Source of the DNA: Alkalihalobacillus trypoxylicola
Lineage (GTDB): Bacteria > Bacillota > Bacilli > Bacillales > Bacillaceae_D
Reading direction: 5' to 3'
DNA length: 64,000 nucleotides
NCBI RefSeq assembly: GCF_001590785.1
Contig: NZ_LTAO01000037.1
Coordinates: 8,800 to 72,799 of the forward strand
Positions 36,229-46,368 of the stretch are shown in pieces. Each line of letters opens with the position of its first letter. Within the stretch, counting starts at the first letter, position 1. The notes under the pieces are model-generated. The model saw nothing but the letters and a program-made list of their open reading frames with translations, ran no database searches and had not been told where the DNA came from. Both the position numbers and the translations under genes were made by a program.

Positions 36229-37920
36229 TTAGTAACTACTATTTAGCTGCTGATAAAAATCATTGATTTCTTTTGTTATTTCTTCGCCGCCCATTTTTTC
36301 CCAATCTTGAACGAAATCATCAAAAGTTTCTATCGGACTTCCCAATATAATATTAATATAAGTATCAAGTTTTTTATGTTCTAAAATCGTTTTCCTTTCT
36401 CCCATTGAATCTGATAATATACCTACATATTTATCTAGTAGAATTTGTTCATTTTCTATATATTCGTTTAATACCGAAAAAGCGCCGTCACTTCCATATG
36501 TTAACGCCCAGCCCCATCCATTAAAATCATTTTGAGAATGATAGCTATCCATTTTTTCATAAATTGCTTTAGCTTCACCCTTCAAATTAGATATTTGGTT
36601 ATTCGCTACAGCATTATCAATTTGTAAATATGCGTCGAGATTTTTTAGTGGAGGAAATGGAGTAACAGGTGATAATTGCCAAACAGGATAAGGAGTACTG
36701 TAATAATTTTCATACTCAGCACTTTCTCCCCAATTCATCTCCAAATGTAAGTTAATCATTTTCATAATTGCTTCTGGATGTTCATATCCCTTTCTAACTA
36801 CCCAATACTCATTCATTTTTCTTTGTATAGGGACTCTTGCCAACTTATCTTCCTCATTTGTAACAATGGGAAAGACTCCCCATTCAGCTTTGTTGTTATT
36901 TTTTACACTGTCTGCGACAAGAAATGATGCCCATTGTTCTCCATATAGAAGACCGATTGTACCGTCTTTTATTTGCTCACTCACTTGATTTCCATCTTTG
37001 AACATAAATTCTTCATCAATTTCTCCAGATTGATACATAGTTTGTAAAGCTAAAAGAGCATCCTTAACCTCTGATTGGATCCCACCATATACCAATTTCC
37101 CCTCTTCATTTTCTAGCCATAGATTAGGATAAGAATTAAACCCAGCCATAAAACCGCTCAGTCCCATAGCAGGATCCCAAATATACTGAGTTACTGCTAG
37201 ACCGTACGTATCATCTACGCCATTTTGATCAGGATCTTCAAATGTAAACGCTTTCGATATTTCCAGTAAATCATCCATTGTTTCCGGTGGTGACATCCCT
37301 AACTGTTCCAACCAATCTGTTCGAATCCAAATATATTGAACGGCTTCAACAGACGATTCAAGGACAGGGATTCCCATCAATTTTTGGTCCATTCTCACTA
37401 CTTCAAAAGGATCTATTCCCTCTTGATACATCACTTCTTTTGTAAATGGGGTCATATAAGTCTCATACACATCATTTAAATCTTGAATTAACCCTGCGTT
37501 CGCTAATTCTCGTAGTTGCTGAGTATTTACCTTCATGACATCCGGGAAATTTCTTGAGACAATATCTACTCCCAATTTTTGATGATAGAGATTATCTTCA
37601 GCAATCCAATTATATTGAATATTTATTCCTAACGTATCCTTATATAATCTCGTCCACCGATTATCACTTAACGTATCACCGGGAAATTCCTTTAATAAAT
37701 TGGTTAAATTCTTACTTGTATTTCTTACTAAATTGAGGTCAATAGTTGATTCGTATTTACTAAGTCCAGAATGTTGATAACCACTGTCTATTCCATCAAT
37801 CATAACTGGAGAATTCTCCTTGTCATCAACTATTTCAGTATTTTGACACCCTTGTACAAAGGGAAAGCAAACAAACAATGCAAACCAAAAGAAAATAGGA
37901 CATTGATTCATTTTATACAA
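36229..37920 (-). CDS. Extracellular solute-binding lipoprotein (LplA/YtcQ-type)
   Basis: The 563-residue family 1 solute-binding protein has a lipoprotein signal (CFPFVQGC) and a binding fold seen in GIDPFEVVRMDQKLMGIP, WIRTDWLEQLGMSPPETMDDLLEISKAFT and YWVVRKGYEHPEAIMKMINLH. GAGGTGA stands 5 bases before a TTG at 37920. It is the first gene of the operon with the YesM/YesN pair, so it may present ligand to the kinase instead of a transporter. That is inferred from its separation from the permeases. Confidence 0.88.
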   Translation of the reverse strand: MYKMNQCPIFFWFALFVCFPFVQGCQNTEIVDDKENSPVMIDGIDSGYQHSGLSKYESTIDLNLVRNTSKNLTNLLKEFPGDTLSDNRWTRLYKDTLGINIQYNWIAEDNLYHQKLGVDIVSRNFPDVMKVNTQQLRELANAGLIQDLNDVYETYMTPFTKEVMYQEGIDPFEVVRMDQKLMGIPVLESSVEAVQYIWIRTDWLEQLGMSPPETMDDLLEISKAFTFEDPDQNGVDDTYGLAVTQYIWDPAMGLSGFMAGFNSYPNLWLENEEGKLVYGGIQSEVKDALLALQTMYQSGEIDEEFMFKDGNQVSEQIKDGTIGLLYGEQWASFLVADSVKNNNKAEWGVFPIVTNEEDKLARVPIQRKMNEYWVVRKGYEHPEAIMKMINLHLEMNWGESAEYENYYSTPYPVWQLSPVTPFPPLKNLDAYLQIDNAVANNQISNLKGEAKAIYEKMDSYHSQNDFNGWGWALTYGSDGAFSVLNEYIENEQILLDKYVGILSDSMGERKTILEHKKLDTYINIILGSPIETFDDFVQDWEKMGGEEITKEINDFYQQLNSSY

Positions 37921-37995
37921 GCTATTCACCTCATCATTAATACTATAAAATTAACTATTTTAATTATAATGTATAATGTTCATTTTTTTATATAA

Positions 37996-38024
37996 AAAAG
38001 GTGATGAACATTCAATCACCTTTT
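37996..38024 (-). terminator. Terminator of the large xylan operon
   Basis: AAAAGGTGAT/ATCACCTTTT perfect 10-bp stem, 10 bases past the GH43 stop, with T-tract on the minus strand. It separates the xylan operon from the kinase operon. Confidence 0.85.
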
Positions 38025-38033
38025 AAACATACT

Positions 38034-39539
38034 TTACAGTTTTTCATAACGAAAATAGTTAAAATCAACAAAACCACCTATATCCTTAGAGGCATAATTA
38101 AATAAACCGATTCGACACCCCATAAAATGGTCGAGTGTATAACGCAATTGATGAGTTTCTCCTATTGAAATCCAGTTGATTTCATCCTCCGAATAATAAC
38201 ATTTAACTGTATCTTGATTGTTAACAAAATGAAAGTCCATTCTTAAATAAATGAGCTCTTTATCAAAGGGAAGAGACTCCACTTCGTCCTCATAACCATT
38301 TTCTCCTCTTTTACCCATCACAATCGTAAAGCCTTCGGACTCTTTAGTAATAGCAACTGTGGCGTAATAATGCTGTAGTGCTACTAATCCAGCTCGATCT
38401 CCTACCTTCATATTTTTAAAATGCAGAGAAGTCGTTACTTTACATGCTGGTCCTTCTGTACGCTGTGTTAGTGTATTTTTTGCGAATTCAACACTTGGGG
38501 ATAAATAGCCTGTCCTTAATCGCAAACAACCCGGTTTTTCAGTAAGTGACCATAGCCGTGGGTCAGGATTATGATTCCATTGCCATTGTAGAGCTAATTT
38601 ATTTTCAAGATAGTTAAAATCATCTGCTACCACTATTGGTTTATTTTCACTATCTGGAAAACTCGCCAAAAAGGATAAAGGAGCTTTACCACTTCTGTCA
38701 AGAACCGGCCAATTATTTGACCATGTTAAAGGCAGTAAAATCGGAACTCTGCCAACGGCACCATGATCTTGGAAAAGTAAGGAAAACCATTCTCCTTCTA
38801 AAGTATCAACAATTCCTCCCTGTGCAACTCCTTGGTTCAAATAACCTAGGTCATCATCTAGAATGATTTTAGATTCATAGGGTCCAAATAAATTTTTGGA
38901 TCGATAGCATACTTGCCTTCTTCTTTTATTTCCAAATTGAGGCCATTCAATAAAAAATAAATAGTAAAAGCCATTTAGCTTATAAGCATGACACCCCTCA
39001 CACCGAAGTCCGATTCCGTCTGTTTCAGTTTCAAACAAAACTTCATTAATTCCATCTTCTTTATGTGAAGAAGCATCCTTCGTTAATTCAGCAATCATAA
39101 TTTTTCCATTTCCATAAATGACATAGGTTCTATCTTCATCAAAAAGGAGAGAAGGATCATGGTGTAGCCCCTGCAATACATGCCTTTCCCATGAGCCACC
39201 TTCAATATCCTCTGTTTGATAAATATAAAATTGTTGGGTATCATTGCTTGAAAAACATACATAATAGGTTCCTTCATGATAACGCAAGCTTGTTGCCCAC
39301 GCTCCGCGCCCATAAATATCTTTGCCATTTAATAGTTCGTGATGTTCATTGGTCTCAAATGTATTAAATACATAGCTACAAATCTCCCAGTCCCGAAGAT
39401 TAATAGATTTCATAATCGGACAGCCCGGCATTGAATGCATACTCGTACTCGTCATATAGTAAGTATCATGAACACGAATTATACAAGGATCAGGGACATC
39501 TGCCCAAATGATAGGATTTTGAATTAAAATTTGACTCAT
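38034..39539 (-). CDS. GH43 beta-xylosidase / alpha-L-arabinofuranosidase with C-terminal beta-sandwich
   Basis: The 501-residue enzyme has the five-bladed GH43 catalytic domain (about residues 5-300) with catalytic base Asp17 (DVPDPCIIR), pKa modulator Asp128 (HHDPSLLFD) and acid Glu181 (LRCEGCHAY). A C-terminal DUF1349-like sandwich follows from about 310. It has no signal peptide, so it acts in the cytoplasm on imported xylo-oligosaccharides. GGAGG stands 9 bases before the ATG. It is the last gene of the operon, 26 bases after the cytoplasmic GH10. Confidence 0.92.
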   Translation of the reverse strand: MSQILIQNPIIWADVPDPCIIRVHDTYYMTSTSMHSMPGCPIMKSINLRDWEICSYVFNTFETNEHHELLNGKDIYGRGAWATSLRYHEGTYYVCFSSNDTQQFYIYQTEDIEGGSWERHVLQGLHHDPSLLFDEDRTYVIYGNGKIMIAELTKDASSHKEDGINEVLFETETDGIGLRCEGCHAYKLNGFYYLFFIEWPQFGNKRRRQVCYRSKNLFGPYESKIILDDDLGYLNQGVAQGGIVDTLEGEWFSLLFQDHGAVGRVPILLPLTWSNNWPVLDRSGKAPLSFLASFPDSENKPIVVADDFNYLENKLALQWQWNHNPDPRLWSLTEKPGCLRLRTGYLSPSVEFAKNTLTQRTEGPACKVTTSLHFKNMKVGDRAGLVALQHYYATVAITKESEGFTIVMGKRGENGYEDEVESLPFDKELIYLRMDFHFVNNQDTVKCYYSEDEINWISIGETHQLRYTLDHFMGCRIGLFNYASKDIGGFVDFNYFRYEKL

Positions 39540-39565
39540 TAAGAGTAACCTCCGCTAATCTCCTT

Positions 39566-40564
39566 TTAGTTTAACTTTAACAGCTCATGATAAGATTGTT
39601 TAGGTTTATGGAATTGATCAAATAGAAATGGCCAATTCTTCCTTCCTCTAACTGGAAAGTTGTCGAGCCAGGTATAATCATCGGCAACTCCCCAAAAAGT
39701 TACAGAAGTAATATGTTTTCGATATTCTTTTAGTAACGAAAAAATCTCTTTATATCTTATAGCCTGTAATTCTAGCATTTCTTTAGTGGGTGCTTGCAAA
39801 TCGGTCCGCTTATCTTCATGTAAAAACATCGATACGTCCAATTCTGTAATATGAAGTTGCAACCCTAAGCTTGCATATTTTTCAATTCCCTCCTTCATTA
39901 AATCAATCGAAGGATATTCTAAATTCCAATGGCCCTGTAGACCAATACCATCAATTGGTACTCCTTTATCTATCATCGATTTCATTAATTGATAAATTTT
40001 ATCTCTTTTTTCAGGAACAAATTCATTATAATCATTATAAAATAATAGTGCATTCGGATCAGCTGCTCTTGCATACGTAAAAGCTTTTTCTATAAAGTCA
40101 TCTCCTATAATATCACGCCATTTCGAATCCCTTAGGAATTGACCATCGCTATCAGAAATGGCTTCATTTACCACATCCCAAGCATAAATTTTCCCATAAT
40201 AGCGATTTAACACAGTGTCTATATGAGCCTTCATTCTCGATAATAGAGCTTCACGCTCCAATTCACTTCCATCAGACTGCTCGAACATCCATGGAGGTGT
40301 TTGATTATGCCATACTAATGTGTGACCTCTCATTTGGAGCTTATGATTATTGGCAAATTCAATTAGCTTATCAGCCTCTTCAAAGCTATATTGATTTTCT
40401 AATGGATGAACTCGTTCAAATTTCATTTCATTTTCTGCTGTAATACTATTAAAATGCTGAACGATTAACTCTTTTTGTGAATCAATTGTTTTAGGCGTAA
40501 CTGCCGCCCCTATTAAAAAATCATCCTTAAATAATGATTTAAGCTCCTTTAATTTTCTAGTCAT
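39566..40564 (-). CDS. Cytoplasmic GH10 endo-1,4-beta-xylanase
   Basis: The 332-residue GH10 barrel lacks a signal peptide, like intracellular xylanase IXT6 of Geobacillus. From the ATG at 40564 the acid/base is Glu134 (WDVVNEA) and the nucleophile Glu241 (HITELDVS). Other GH10 motifs are TAENEMKFERVHP, RGHTLVWHNQTP and GVADDYTWLD. The second ATG is chosen because GAGGTGA lies 6 bases upstream; the first ATG abuts the Shine-Dalgarno. It hydrolyses imported short xylo-oligomers. Confidence 0.95.
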   Translation of the reverse strand: MTRKLKELKSLFKDDFLIGAAVTPKTIDSQKELIVQHFNSITAENEMKFERVHPLENQYSFEEADKLIEFANNHKLQMRGHTLVWHNQTPPWMFEQSDGSELEREALLSRMKAHIDTVLNRYYGKIYAWDVVNEAISDSDGQFLRDSKWRDIIGDDFIEKAFTYARAADPNALLFYNDYNEFVPEKRDKIYQLMKSMIDKGVPIDGIGLQGHWNLEYPSIDLMKEGIEKYASLGLQLHITELDVSMFLHEDKRTDLQAPTKEMLELQAIRYKEIFSLLKEYRKHITSVTFWGVADDYTWLDNFPVRGRKNWPFLFDQFHKPKQSYHELLKLN

Positions 40565-40629
40565 CCTCATTCACCTCAAATTTATTTTGGATTTTATATA
40601 GAACTATTAAGAATTCTCTCTTCGTCTGT

Positions 40630-41847
40630 TCATTCTTCATCCCGTACTATATTTACAACTGACCAAAATGCTGGTTTTGGTTGATGGTTGAAATCAAATA
40701 GTAGAGGAGCATTAGTCCGCTCTACTGGAAAGCTGTGCAACCAAGTATGATCATCGGCCATTCCCCAAAAAACAACTTCACTAATTTTATCTTGATTTTC
40801 AACAAACTCATGAAATAATGCTTCATATCGCTCTGCTTGTTTATTTAATATTTCCAGGGGAATTTCGTTTCCAAAATCTTGGTGGTCATCCCATGCGTAA
40901 ATACTCATATCTAGTTCTGTGATAATATTGTCTAAACCTAGTTCATTAAACTTATTAATTGATTCCATAATAGAAGCGATTGTTGGTCCATGAATGTCAA
41001 TATGTGTTTGATGTCCAATTCCATCAATAGGTACTCCTTTTTCTAATAACTCACTTACTAAATCATAGATTATATTTCTTTTTTTAGGATGATCCGTTCC
41101 ATAGTCATTTAAATATAGCTTAATGTCCGGCCCACCAGCTTCTCTTGCAGCATAGAAAGCGGTCTCAATATATTCCGTCCCTGTTATCTGATACCACTCG
41201 CTCGCTCTCATGCCATCCTCGTCCTGTGGCTCTACAACCTCATTCACTACATCCCATGATGAGATATCATCTTTATACCTTTCTACGATGGTTGTTACAT
41301 GTGTTTTTAACCTTTCTAGTAATAATTGTTTATTCTGCTCCCTTTTTTCAGCGTTTTCTTCATCTATCATTGGATACCCATCTTCATCCTTAAAAAACCA
41401 ATCCCCAACCTGGCTATGCCAAACTAACGTATGAAACCGAACCTCCATGTTATGCTCCTTAGCAAATTCTATGATTCGATCTGTTGGTTCCCAATTAAAA
41501 TTCCCTTCAGTTGGCTGTATAGCATCTGGTTTCATGACATTTTCAGCCACTAACATATTTACATGCTTGATTAAAAGCTCTGAAGTTTCATTAGAAATTT
41601 GATGAGGTTCAATCGCTGCTCCTATCGGAAAATAGTCATAAAAGGTCTCTGATAATGACGGAATAGTAAGGTCGCTATTGGCTTCCAATTCTTGCTCGTC
41701 TTTTTCACTTTCATCTTCATTAATAGAGGTTTGTTTAACATTTTTCACATCTTCGTTTATAGAAGGTGTCTGACAGCCCCCAAGAATCATAAGGATAAAG
41801 ATTAGCAGTACATAACGATACATGTTTAATGAAACCATTTTTCTCAC
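40630..41847 (-). CDS. Lipoprotein GH10 endo-1,4-beta-xylanase
   Basis: The 405-residue xylanase has a lipobox LGGC (lipidated Cys25), an acidic linker to about residue 65, then a GH10 barrel with acid/base Glu203 (WDVVNEVV) and nucleophile Glu311 (IITELDMSIY). FHTLVWHSQ and GMADDHTWL are also visible. The GTG start lies 6 bases after GGAGG. It is expected to be anchored outside the membrane and to begin xylan cleavage. It is a paralogue of the adjacent cytoplasmic GH10. Confidence 0.95.
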   Translation of the reverse strand: MRKMVSLNMYRYVLLIFILMILGGCQTPSINEDVKNVKQTSINEDESEKDEQELEANSDLTIPSLSETFYDYFPIGAAIEPHQISNETSELLIKHVNMLVAENVMKPDAIQPTEGNFNWEPTDRIIEFAKEHNMEVRFHTLVWHSQVGDWFFKDEDGYPMIDEENAEKREQNKQLLLERLKTHVTTIVERYKDDISSWDVVNEVVEPQDEDGMRASEWYQITGTEYIETAFYAAREAGGPDIKLYLNDYGTDHPKKRNIIYDLVSELLEKGVPIDGIGHQTHIDIHGPTIASIMESINKFNELGLDNIITELDMSIYAWDDHQDFGNEIPLEILNKQAERYEALFHEFVENQDKISEVVFWGMADDHTWLHSFPVERTNAPLLFDFNHQPKPAFWSVVNIVRDEE

Positions 41848-41895
41848 AGAAATCCTCCCCTCTAAAGGATTTAATCGATTTTTGACACCCTACTC

Positions 41896-42843
41896 TTAAC
41901 CTACTATTCCCGTACGCTCTACACTTTGCACAAAATATCTTTGAACAAAAAGATAAATGATAATTAAAGGCATTATGGCTAAAAGTATCCCTGTATCTTG
42001 AACCATGCTTAAATAGAAAGGATCCGCTTGTGCAGCGTCACCACTATCTAGAAACATCGCCAAATTATATGGTAGCGAAGATAATTGAGTAGACATAACA
42101 TTACTTGAAGTTAAATAGGTTGTCGTATAAAAGCTATCATTCCATTGCCATACAAAAGAAAATAAAACAACCGTTACTATCGCAGGGAATGCATTAGGTA
42201 GCATTATTCTAAAGAAAGTAGTACCGACTCCTGCTCCATCAATATAGGCAGCTTCTTCTATTGCCTTTGGTATGCCTCTAAAAAATTGCGTAAAAATGAA
42301 AATATACAACCCCGATTTCAATGAGTTCGCTGTGATGGAAGTCAGAATAAAGGGCCAATATGAATCTAGCAAATTAATGGTATCTCCAGTTAGTAAAGGA
42401 ATAATACCTAACATACTAAATTCTCTTAAATTCATAAACATCGGTATAAGAATTGTTGTGGGTGGCACCAAAATAGTAAGAATAACTCCCGCAAAAAGAA
42501 TTTTACTCCCTTTAAATTTTAATCTAGCAAAAGCATAACCTGCTAATGCACATGAAGCTGTTGTCAAAATAGTGGTCATTCCTGAAAGTGCAAAGGTATT
42601 TAATAACGTTTCCCAATAATTCATTATAGCAATAGCATCACGAAAATTATCTAGTGTTAAGTTCTGCGGGATCCATACAACAATTGGTGAATATAAGTCA
42701 CTTTTATGCTTAATTGCTGTTGAAACCTTCTGAAGAATTGGATATAGGATTACGAACGATAATCCAGCTATCAATACAAAACGCACAAAGTTCCACGTCC
42801 AACGCTTCAAATTTTCAAATGTAAATAAACGAGCTAGCGGCAA
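41896..42843 (-). CDS. Carbohydrate ABC transporter permease (MalG-type)
   Basis: The 315-residue polytopic protein has six helices and the EAA motif EEAAYIDGAGVGTTFFRIMLPNAFPAI (coupling to the ATPase). It is preceded by AAGGAGTG 6 bases before a TTG at 42843; the longer ORF start overlaps the upstream permease by 82 bases and lacks an RBS. It pairs with the next gene upstream. No ATPase gene is near. Confidence 0.9.
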   Translation of the reverse strand: MPLARLFTFENLKRWTWNFVRFVLIAGLSFVILYPILQKVSTAIKHKSDLYSPIVVWIPQNLTLDNFRDAIAIMNYWETLLNTFALSGMTTILTTASCALAGYAFARLKFKGSKILFAGVILTILVPPTTILIPMFMNLREFSMLGIIPLLTGDTINLLDSYWPFILTSITANSLKSGLYIFIFTQFFRGIPKAIEEAAYIDGAGVGTTFFRIMLPNAFPAIVTVVLFSFVWQWNDSFYTTTYLTSSNVMSTQLSSLPYNLAMFLDSGDAAQADPFYLSMVQDTGILLAIMPLIIIYLFVQRYFVQSVERTGIVG

Positions 42844-42884
42844 AGCACTCACTCCTTCTAAATGAGTATAGTTTGAAGCTTTTA

Positions 42885-43799
42885 TTATTCTTGATAAAAC
42901 ACTTTCTTTGAGATTAAATAAGTACTTATGGTTAAAATGAGCATAATCGATACAAAATATAGCCAAGCCATCGCTGAGCTTAAACCAAAGTTAAAGCTAT
43001 CAAATCCTGTTGACATAATGAGTTCTGTTACAGGACTTCGCGAAAACGAATCAATAATCGTATAAATTAAATTAACGAGTATCAATGGACTTACCATCGG
43101 TAGAGTGATTTTCCAAAATGCCTCATACCCCGTTGCTCCTTCAATTTTTGAAGCTTCATACAATTGTGGAGATATGGTTTGAATGCCTGCTAGAAATATT
43201 AAAATTTGCACTCCTGATTGACTAACGATTTCATAGATTCTCTCAACTGCACCTGTCAAATAGAGCACAATATATTCATTCATCCCAGCCCTTAGCATTA
43301 GCCTTTGCAATTCAAAGGCCCCTAAAGCATTAGCTAGTCCTCCAGAGTTTGCATTTTGCTGATTAATTTCTTGTACTAAACTAGTTGATTCTAGACTCAA
43401 AATTACGCCAGATGCTAGAATAACGGGTAAGAAAAAAATAGAACGAGCTAAGCTTCGACCAAAAAATTTTTGATTTAATAACACAGCAATAAACAAGCTG
43501 AATATTATAATTAAAGGGACATTTATGACAATGTTCATTATAGATTCGATTAATTGTCTATTAAAATTCGTATTAACGGTTAGCGCCTCTATAAAATTTG
43601 AAAAACCTATAAACGTAACCTTAATCCCTTCTGCACTTGCCTCTATATTACTAAAGCTGTATTGAAGAGAGGTTAATAATGGTACTAGAAAAAAGAATAC
43701 GAAGCCTAGTAGCCAAGGAGTAACAAAAAGGATTCCCCAGAACACCTTTTGTCCTTCATATGTCCGAAACGTTGCGCCAAATCTTTTTAGGGTACTCAT
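42885..43799 (-). CDS. Carbohydrate ABC transporter permease (MalF/UgpA-type)
   Basis: The 304-residue protein has six or seven membrane spans, with FFLVPLLTSLQYSFSNI early and the EAA-like loop LYEASKIEGATGYEAFWKITLPMVSPLI. It overlaps the DUF5696 gene by 4 bases (ATGA). It forms the second permease of the pair at 41.9-43.8 kb. An intervening extracytoplasmic loop of about 80 residues (INQQNANSGGLANALGAFE...) is longer than in typical MalF-like permeases. Confidence 0.9.
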   Translation of the reverse strand: MSTLKRFGATFRTYEGQKVFWGILFVTPWLLGFVFFFLVPLLTSLQYSFSNIEASAEGIKVTFIGFSNFIEALTVNTNFNRQLIESIMNIVINVPLIIIFSLFIAVLLNQKFFGRSLARSIFFLPVILASGVILSLESTSLVQEINQQNANSGGLANALGAFELQRLMLRAGMNEYIVLYLTGAVERIYEIVSQSGVQILIFLAGIQTISPQLYEASKIEGATGYEAFWKITLPMVSPLILVNLIYTIIDSFSRSPVTELIMSTGFDSFNFGLSSAMAWLYFVSIMLILTISTYLISKKVFYQE

Positions 43800-46348
43800 T
43801 GTACTCCACCACCTGTTATATAGCTCTCAGCTTCTATTGTTTTTCCATCAATAGTTACAGCAAAATCATTGTAGTTAACCATTACATATAATCCGTTACT
43901 ATACTCTGTCTGATAAACGTTTTCTTCAAGCTTTTGGTGAGCTGTTATTGGTTCATAAGCTACTTGCTTTAAAACATCATTAACTTGATGATATAGCTCA
44001 GTTCCCTTTTCCAACCACTGTTCGTAATTCACCGCATACAAATGATTAAACCTTGTATCTTTCAAGCTCTCATTATCTTCAAAGGTCCATTTAAAATGAA
44101 CATTCGCCCCATATTCCAAAGCTTTAAGTACATAAGCTTTATCACTTAAATTGGTTGAAAGATTGTAAGGTGTACCTGTATATTCGATAAACCCTCTTAC
44201 GACCATTTGAAAGAATGGTATACTTTCATCCTGTAGTTTAAATCCACTGCTATCCATTGGCATATTCACAATATCCGATAGATAAGGAAACGCATAAGAA
44301 TTTCCACCTACTGCCAACAAATCTAAATCTTCTTCATAAATACTATTGAGTGCATTTATTGAAATTCTTTCTGAATCAACACGATCTACTTGCTCATTTC
44401 TTCTGAAGTCACTATTTAATGTATCCGCCAAGTCTCGTAGCGAAATACCAGTTGCTTCTAGTTTAAGAAAATCAGCTAACATTTCTTCTGTATAAGATTC
44501 GACTAAACTAGGTGATAAAACATACGAAGGTTTCTGTGTCCGATCACGAGCATTTAATGCTAAATTTAAAGGATAAACCGTTGCAGGTATATCCGTTAAT
44601 GTTCTAGCCGCTTGCTTCCTTTCACTAAAACCAGAATCTGAATGCACATTTAGTAATGCCATCTCCGGATAAAATGCAATGTTATGCTCCTGAGTATATT
44701 GAAGTAGCTTCTCAAACCCTTGCTTTCCTCCAATACCTCTATCTACTTTTATTGAATTAGGTAGCTTATGATTAACACCACTGTTAAACCAGCCACTGTA
44801 GCTTAATTTTATATTTTCTATCTCATTTTCTTTCATCTGACTCATAATAGAGGTTGCTTGTTCAAAGGTCGTCAAAGGCTCTAATGCTTCATAAGGGATA
44901 CCAACCATATGTTGACGTTTAGATATATTTCCAACTAATTCTAAATAAAAAGGTAAATCATCATGCTGATTATCTTCATTTATAGCTGTAAGCTGATTTT
45001 GATTTACAAGATAATCCTGATAATAACGAGCCATACCTTGATAGGAAGCTTCCTCACCAGTTAAGAAAACATAGCGAACAGAAAAGTCTGTATTCATTGG
45101 GTCTTCTTGAAATCTCGGAAGTGTTCTTTCTTGTTGGTTCGCTTGTAGTGTGACATCTCCTTTACTAATCACTGTAAAGGTAGGAAATACATAATTATAA
45201 TTATTTACTCTTCCACTGACATCGGCACTAATCGTTGCTACAGATGCTCCTTCTTCAATAATTCCTAACACCGCATCACCATCGTCTTTTATTAAACCAA
45301 AAACAGGCAATCGCACCGTTTCTTCCTCTCTATCTTCATCTCTAGTTAAAGTGGACATATCGGTTCCATAAACAGATTGTTGATAAGCAGAGTATTTAGT
45401 TTTTCCGTTGTTAAAATTAATTAATGCACCTGAACCATCTGGTACAAAGATCGATCCAGTTTCTTCTGTTCCTTGTGCCCCAAAAAATCTCATCATAGAA
45501 ACTCTACTTACCGGATAATCAGGTGAATATTGAATACTAGAAACCGGGACTCTCACTAGAAGACTATCTTCGTCCAACGTATATTCTATTGCTGCTAAAA
45601 AGACTCTCCCTGATTCATTTTCTTGTGTGAAATTTAATTCAGCCATGTCTTGCTGTAAATCTTCGTCTGTATATCCTGCTTCTTCAAAAGCCGTAAAAGC
45701 TCTTTCTAATTGCATACCATTCAGAGCACTATCATTTCGTTCATAAATCCCGGTGCTGCTATTCTCTGTATATGCGATCATTAAAGCTCTTTGACCTGTA
45801 TTATCTAATTGGCTCGAAAGCTCTTCAAATCTTTCTTGGCTAAGCATTAAAGGTAAATCAGCAGCCGATCTTTCCGCTTTACCGAATTGATATAATACTC
45901 TCACACCATCAGGTATTTCTTCTATTTGATACTGCTCATGTACAATACTGTCTGAATATGAGTTAATGACGCTTCCTTGACCAAAATTATTATAGAAATG
46001 AAGCTGTATTTGTGAGGATAATAAATCCGAATTAACCCCAGATGCTATACTATCTTGTTCACGATCTGGTGGATTACTATACCAGATTTCACCACTATCC
46101 TTATTGTGAACAGCTATATTACCTGTTGCTTCATCTACAAACAATTGAAGCTGCTCATTTTCGACCATGCCTTTCATTTCATCTAATCGACTATCCATAA
46201 AGGAAGCTTGTAATGGTTGATTATGCGAAACCTCTATCTCTGATAGGTCACTTCCATTCGATTCTATTAAAGTAGTGTCTGAGCACCCTGCAAGTACGAA
46301 ACAAATCAATATGAATGGAAGTAGTCGTACAGAATTTTTTCTAATCAT
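43796..46348 (-). CDS. DUF5696 lipoprotein
   Basis: The 850-residue protein has a lipoprotein signal (FVLAGC) and no recognised catalytic motif beyond the DUF5696 region: GSIFVPDGSGALINFNNGK, VFGLIKDDGDAVLGIIEEG, KLSYSGWFNSGVNHKLPN, and a late IEYTGTPYNLSTN. The C-terminal half has the look of a TIM-barrel or glycoside-hydrolase-like fold, but I cannot assign an activity. AAGGAG lies 11 bases before the chosen ATG at 46348. The family is found with sugar ABC permeases. It is likely extracytoplasmic and polysaccharide-related. Confidence 0.85.
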   Translation of the reverse strand: MIRKNSVRLLPFILICFVLAGCSDTTLIESNGSDLSEIEVSHNQPLQASFMDSRLDEMKGMVENEQLQLFVDEATGNIAVHNKDSGEIWYSNPPDREQDSIASGVNSDLLSSQIQLHFYNNFGQGSVINSYSDSIVHEQYQIEEIPDGVRVLYQFGKAERSAADLPLMLSQERFEELSSQLDNTGQRALMIAYTENSSTGIYERNDSALNGMQLERAFTAFEEAGYTDEDLQQDMAELNFTQENESGRVFLAAIEYTLDEDSLLVRVPVSSIQYSPDYPVSRVSMMRFFGAQGTEETGSIFVPDGSGALINFNNGKTKYSAYQQSVYGTDMSTLTRDEDREEETVRLPVFGLIKDDGDAVLGIIEEGASVATISADVSGRVNNYNYVFPTFTVISKGDVTLQANQQERTLPRFQEDPMNTDFSVRYVFLTGEEASYQGMARYYQDYLVNQNQLTAINEDNQHDDLPFYLELVGNISKRQHMVGIPYEALEPLTTFEQATSIMSQMKENEIENIKLSYSGWFNSGVNHKLPNSIKVDRGIGGKQGFEKLLQYTQEHNIAFYPEMALLNVHSDSGFSERKQAARTLTDIPATVYPLNLALNARDRTQKPSYVLSPSLVESYTEEMLADFLKLEATGISLRDLADTLNSDFRRNEQVDRVDSERISINALNSIYEEDLDLLAVGGNSYAFPYLSDIVNMPMDSSGFKLQDESIPFFQMVVRGFIEYTGTPYNLSTNLSDKAYVLKALEYGANVHFKWTFEDNESLKDTRFNHLYAVNYEQWLEKGTELYHQVNDVLKQVAYEPITAHQKLEENVYQTEYSNGLYVMVNYNDFAVTIDGKTIEAESYITGGGVQ

Positions 46349-46368
46349 TACAATTAACACTCCTTCCA

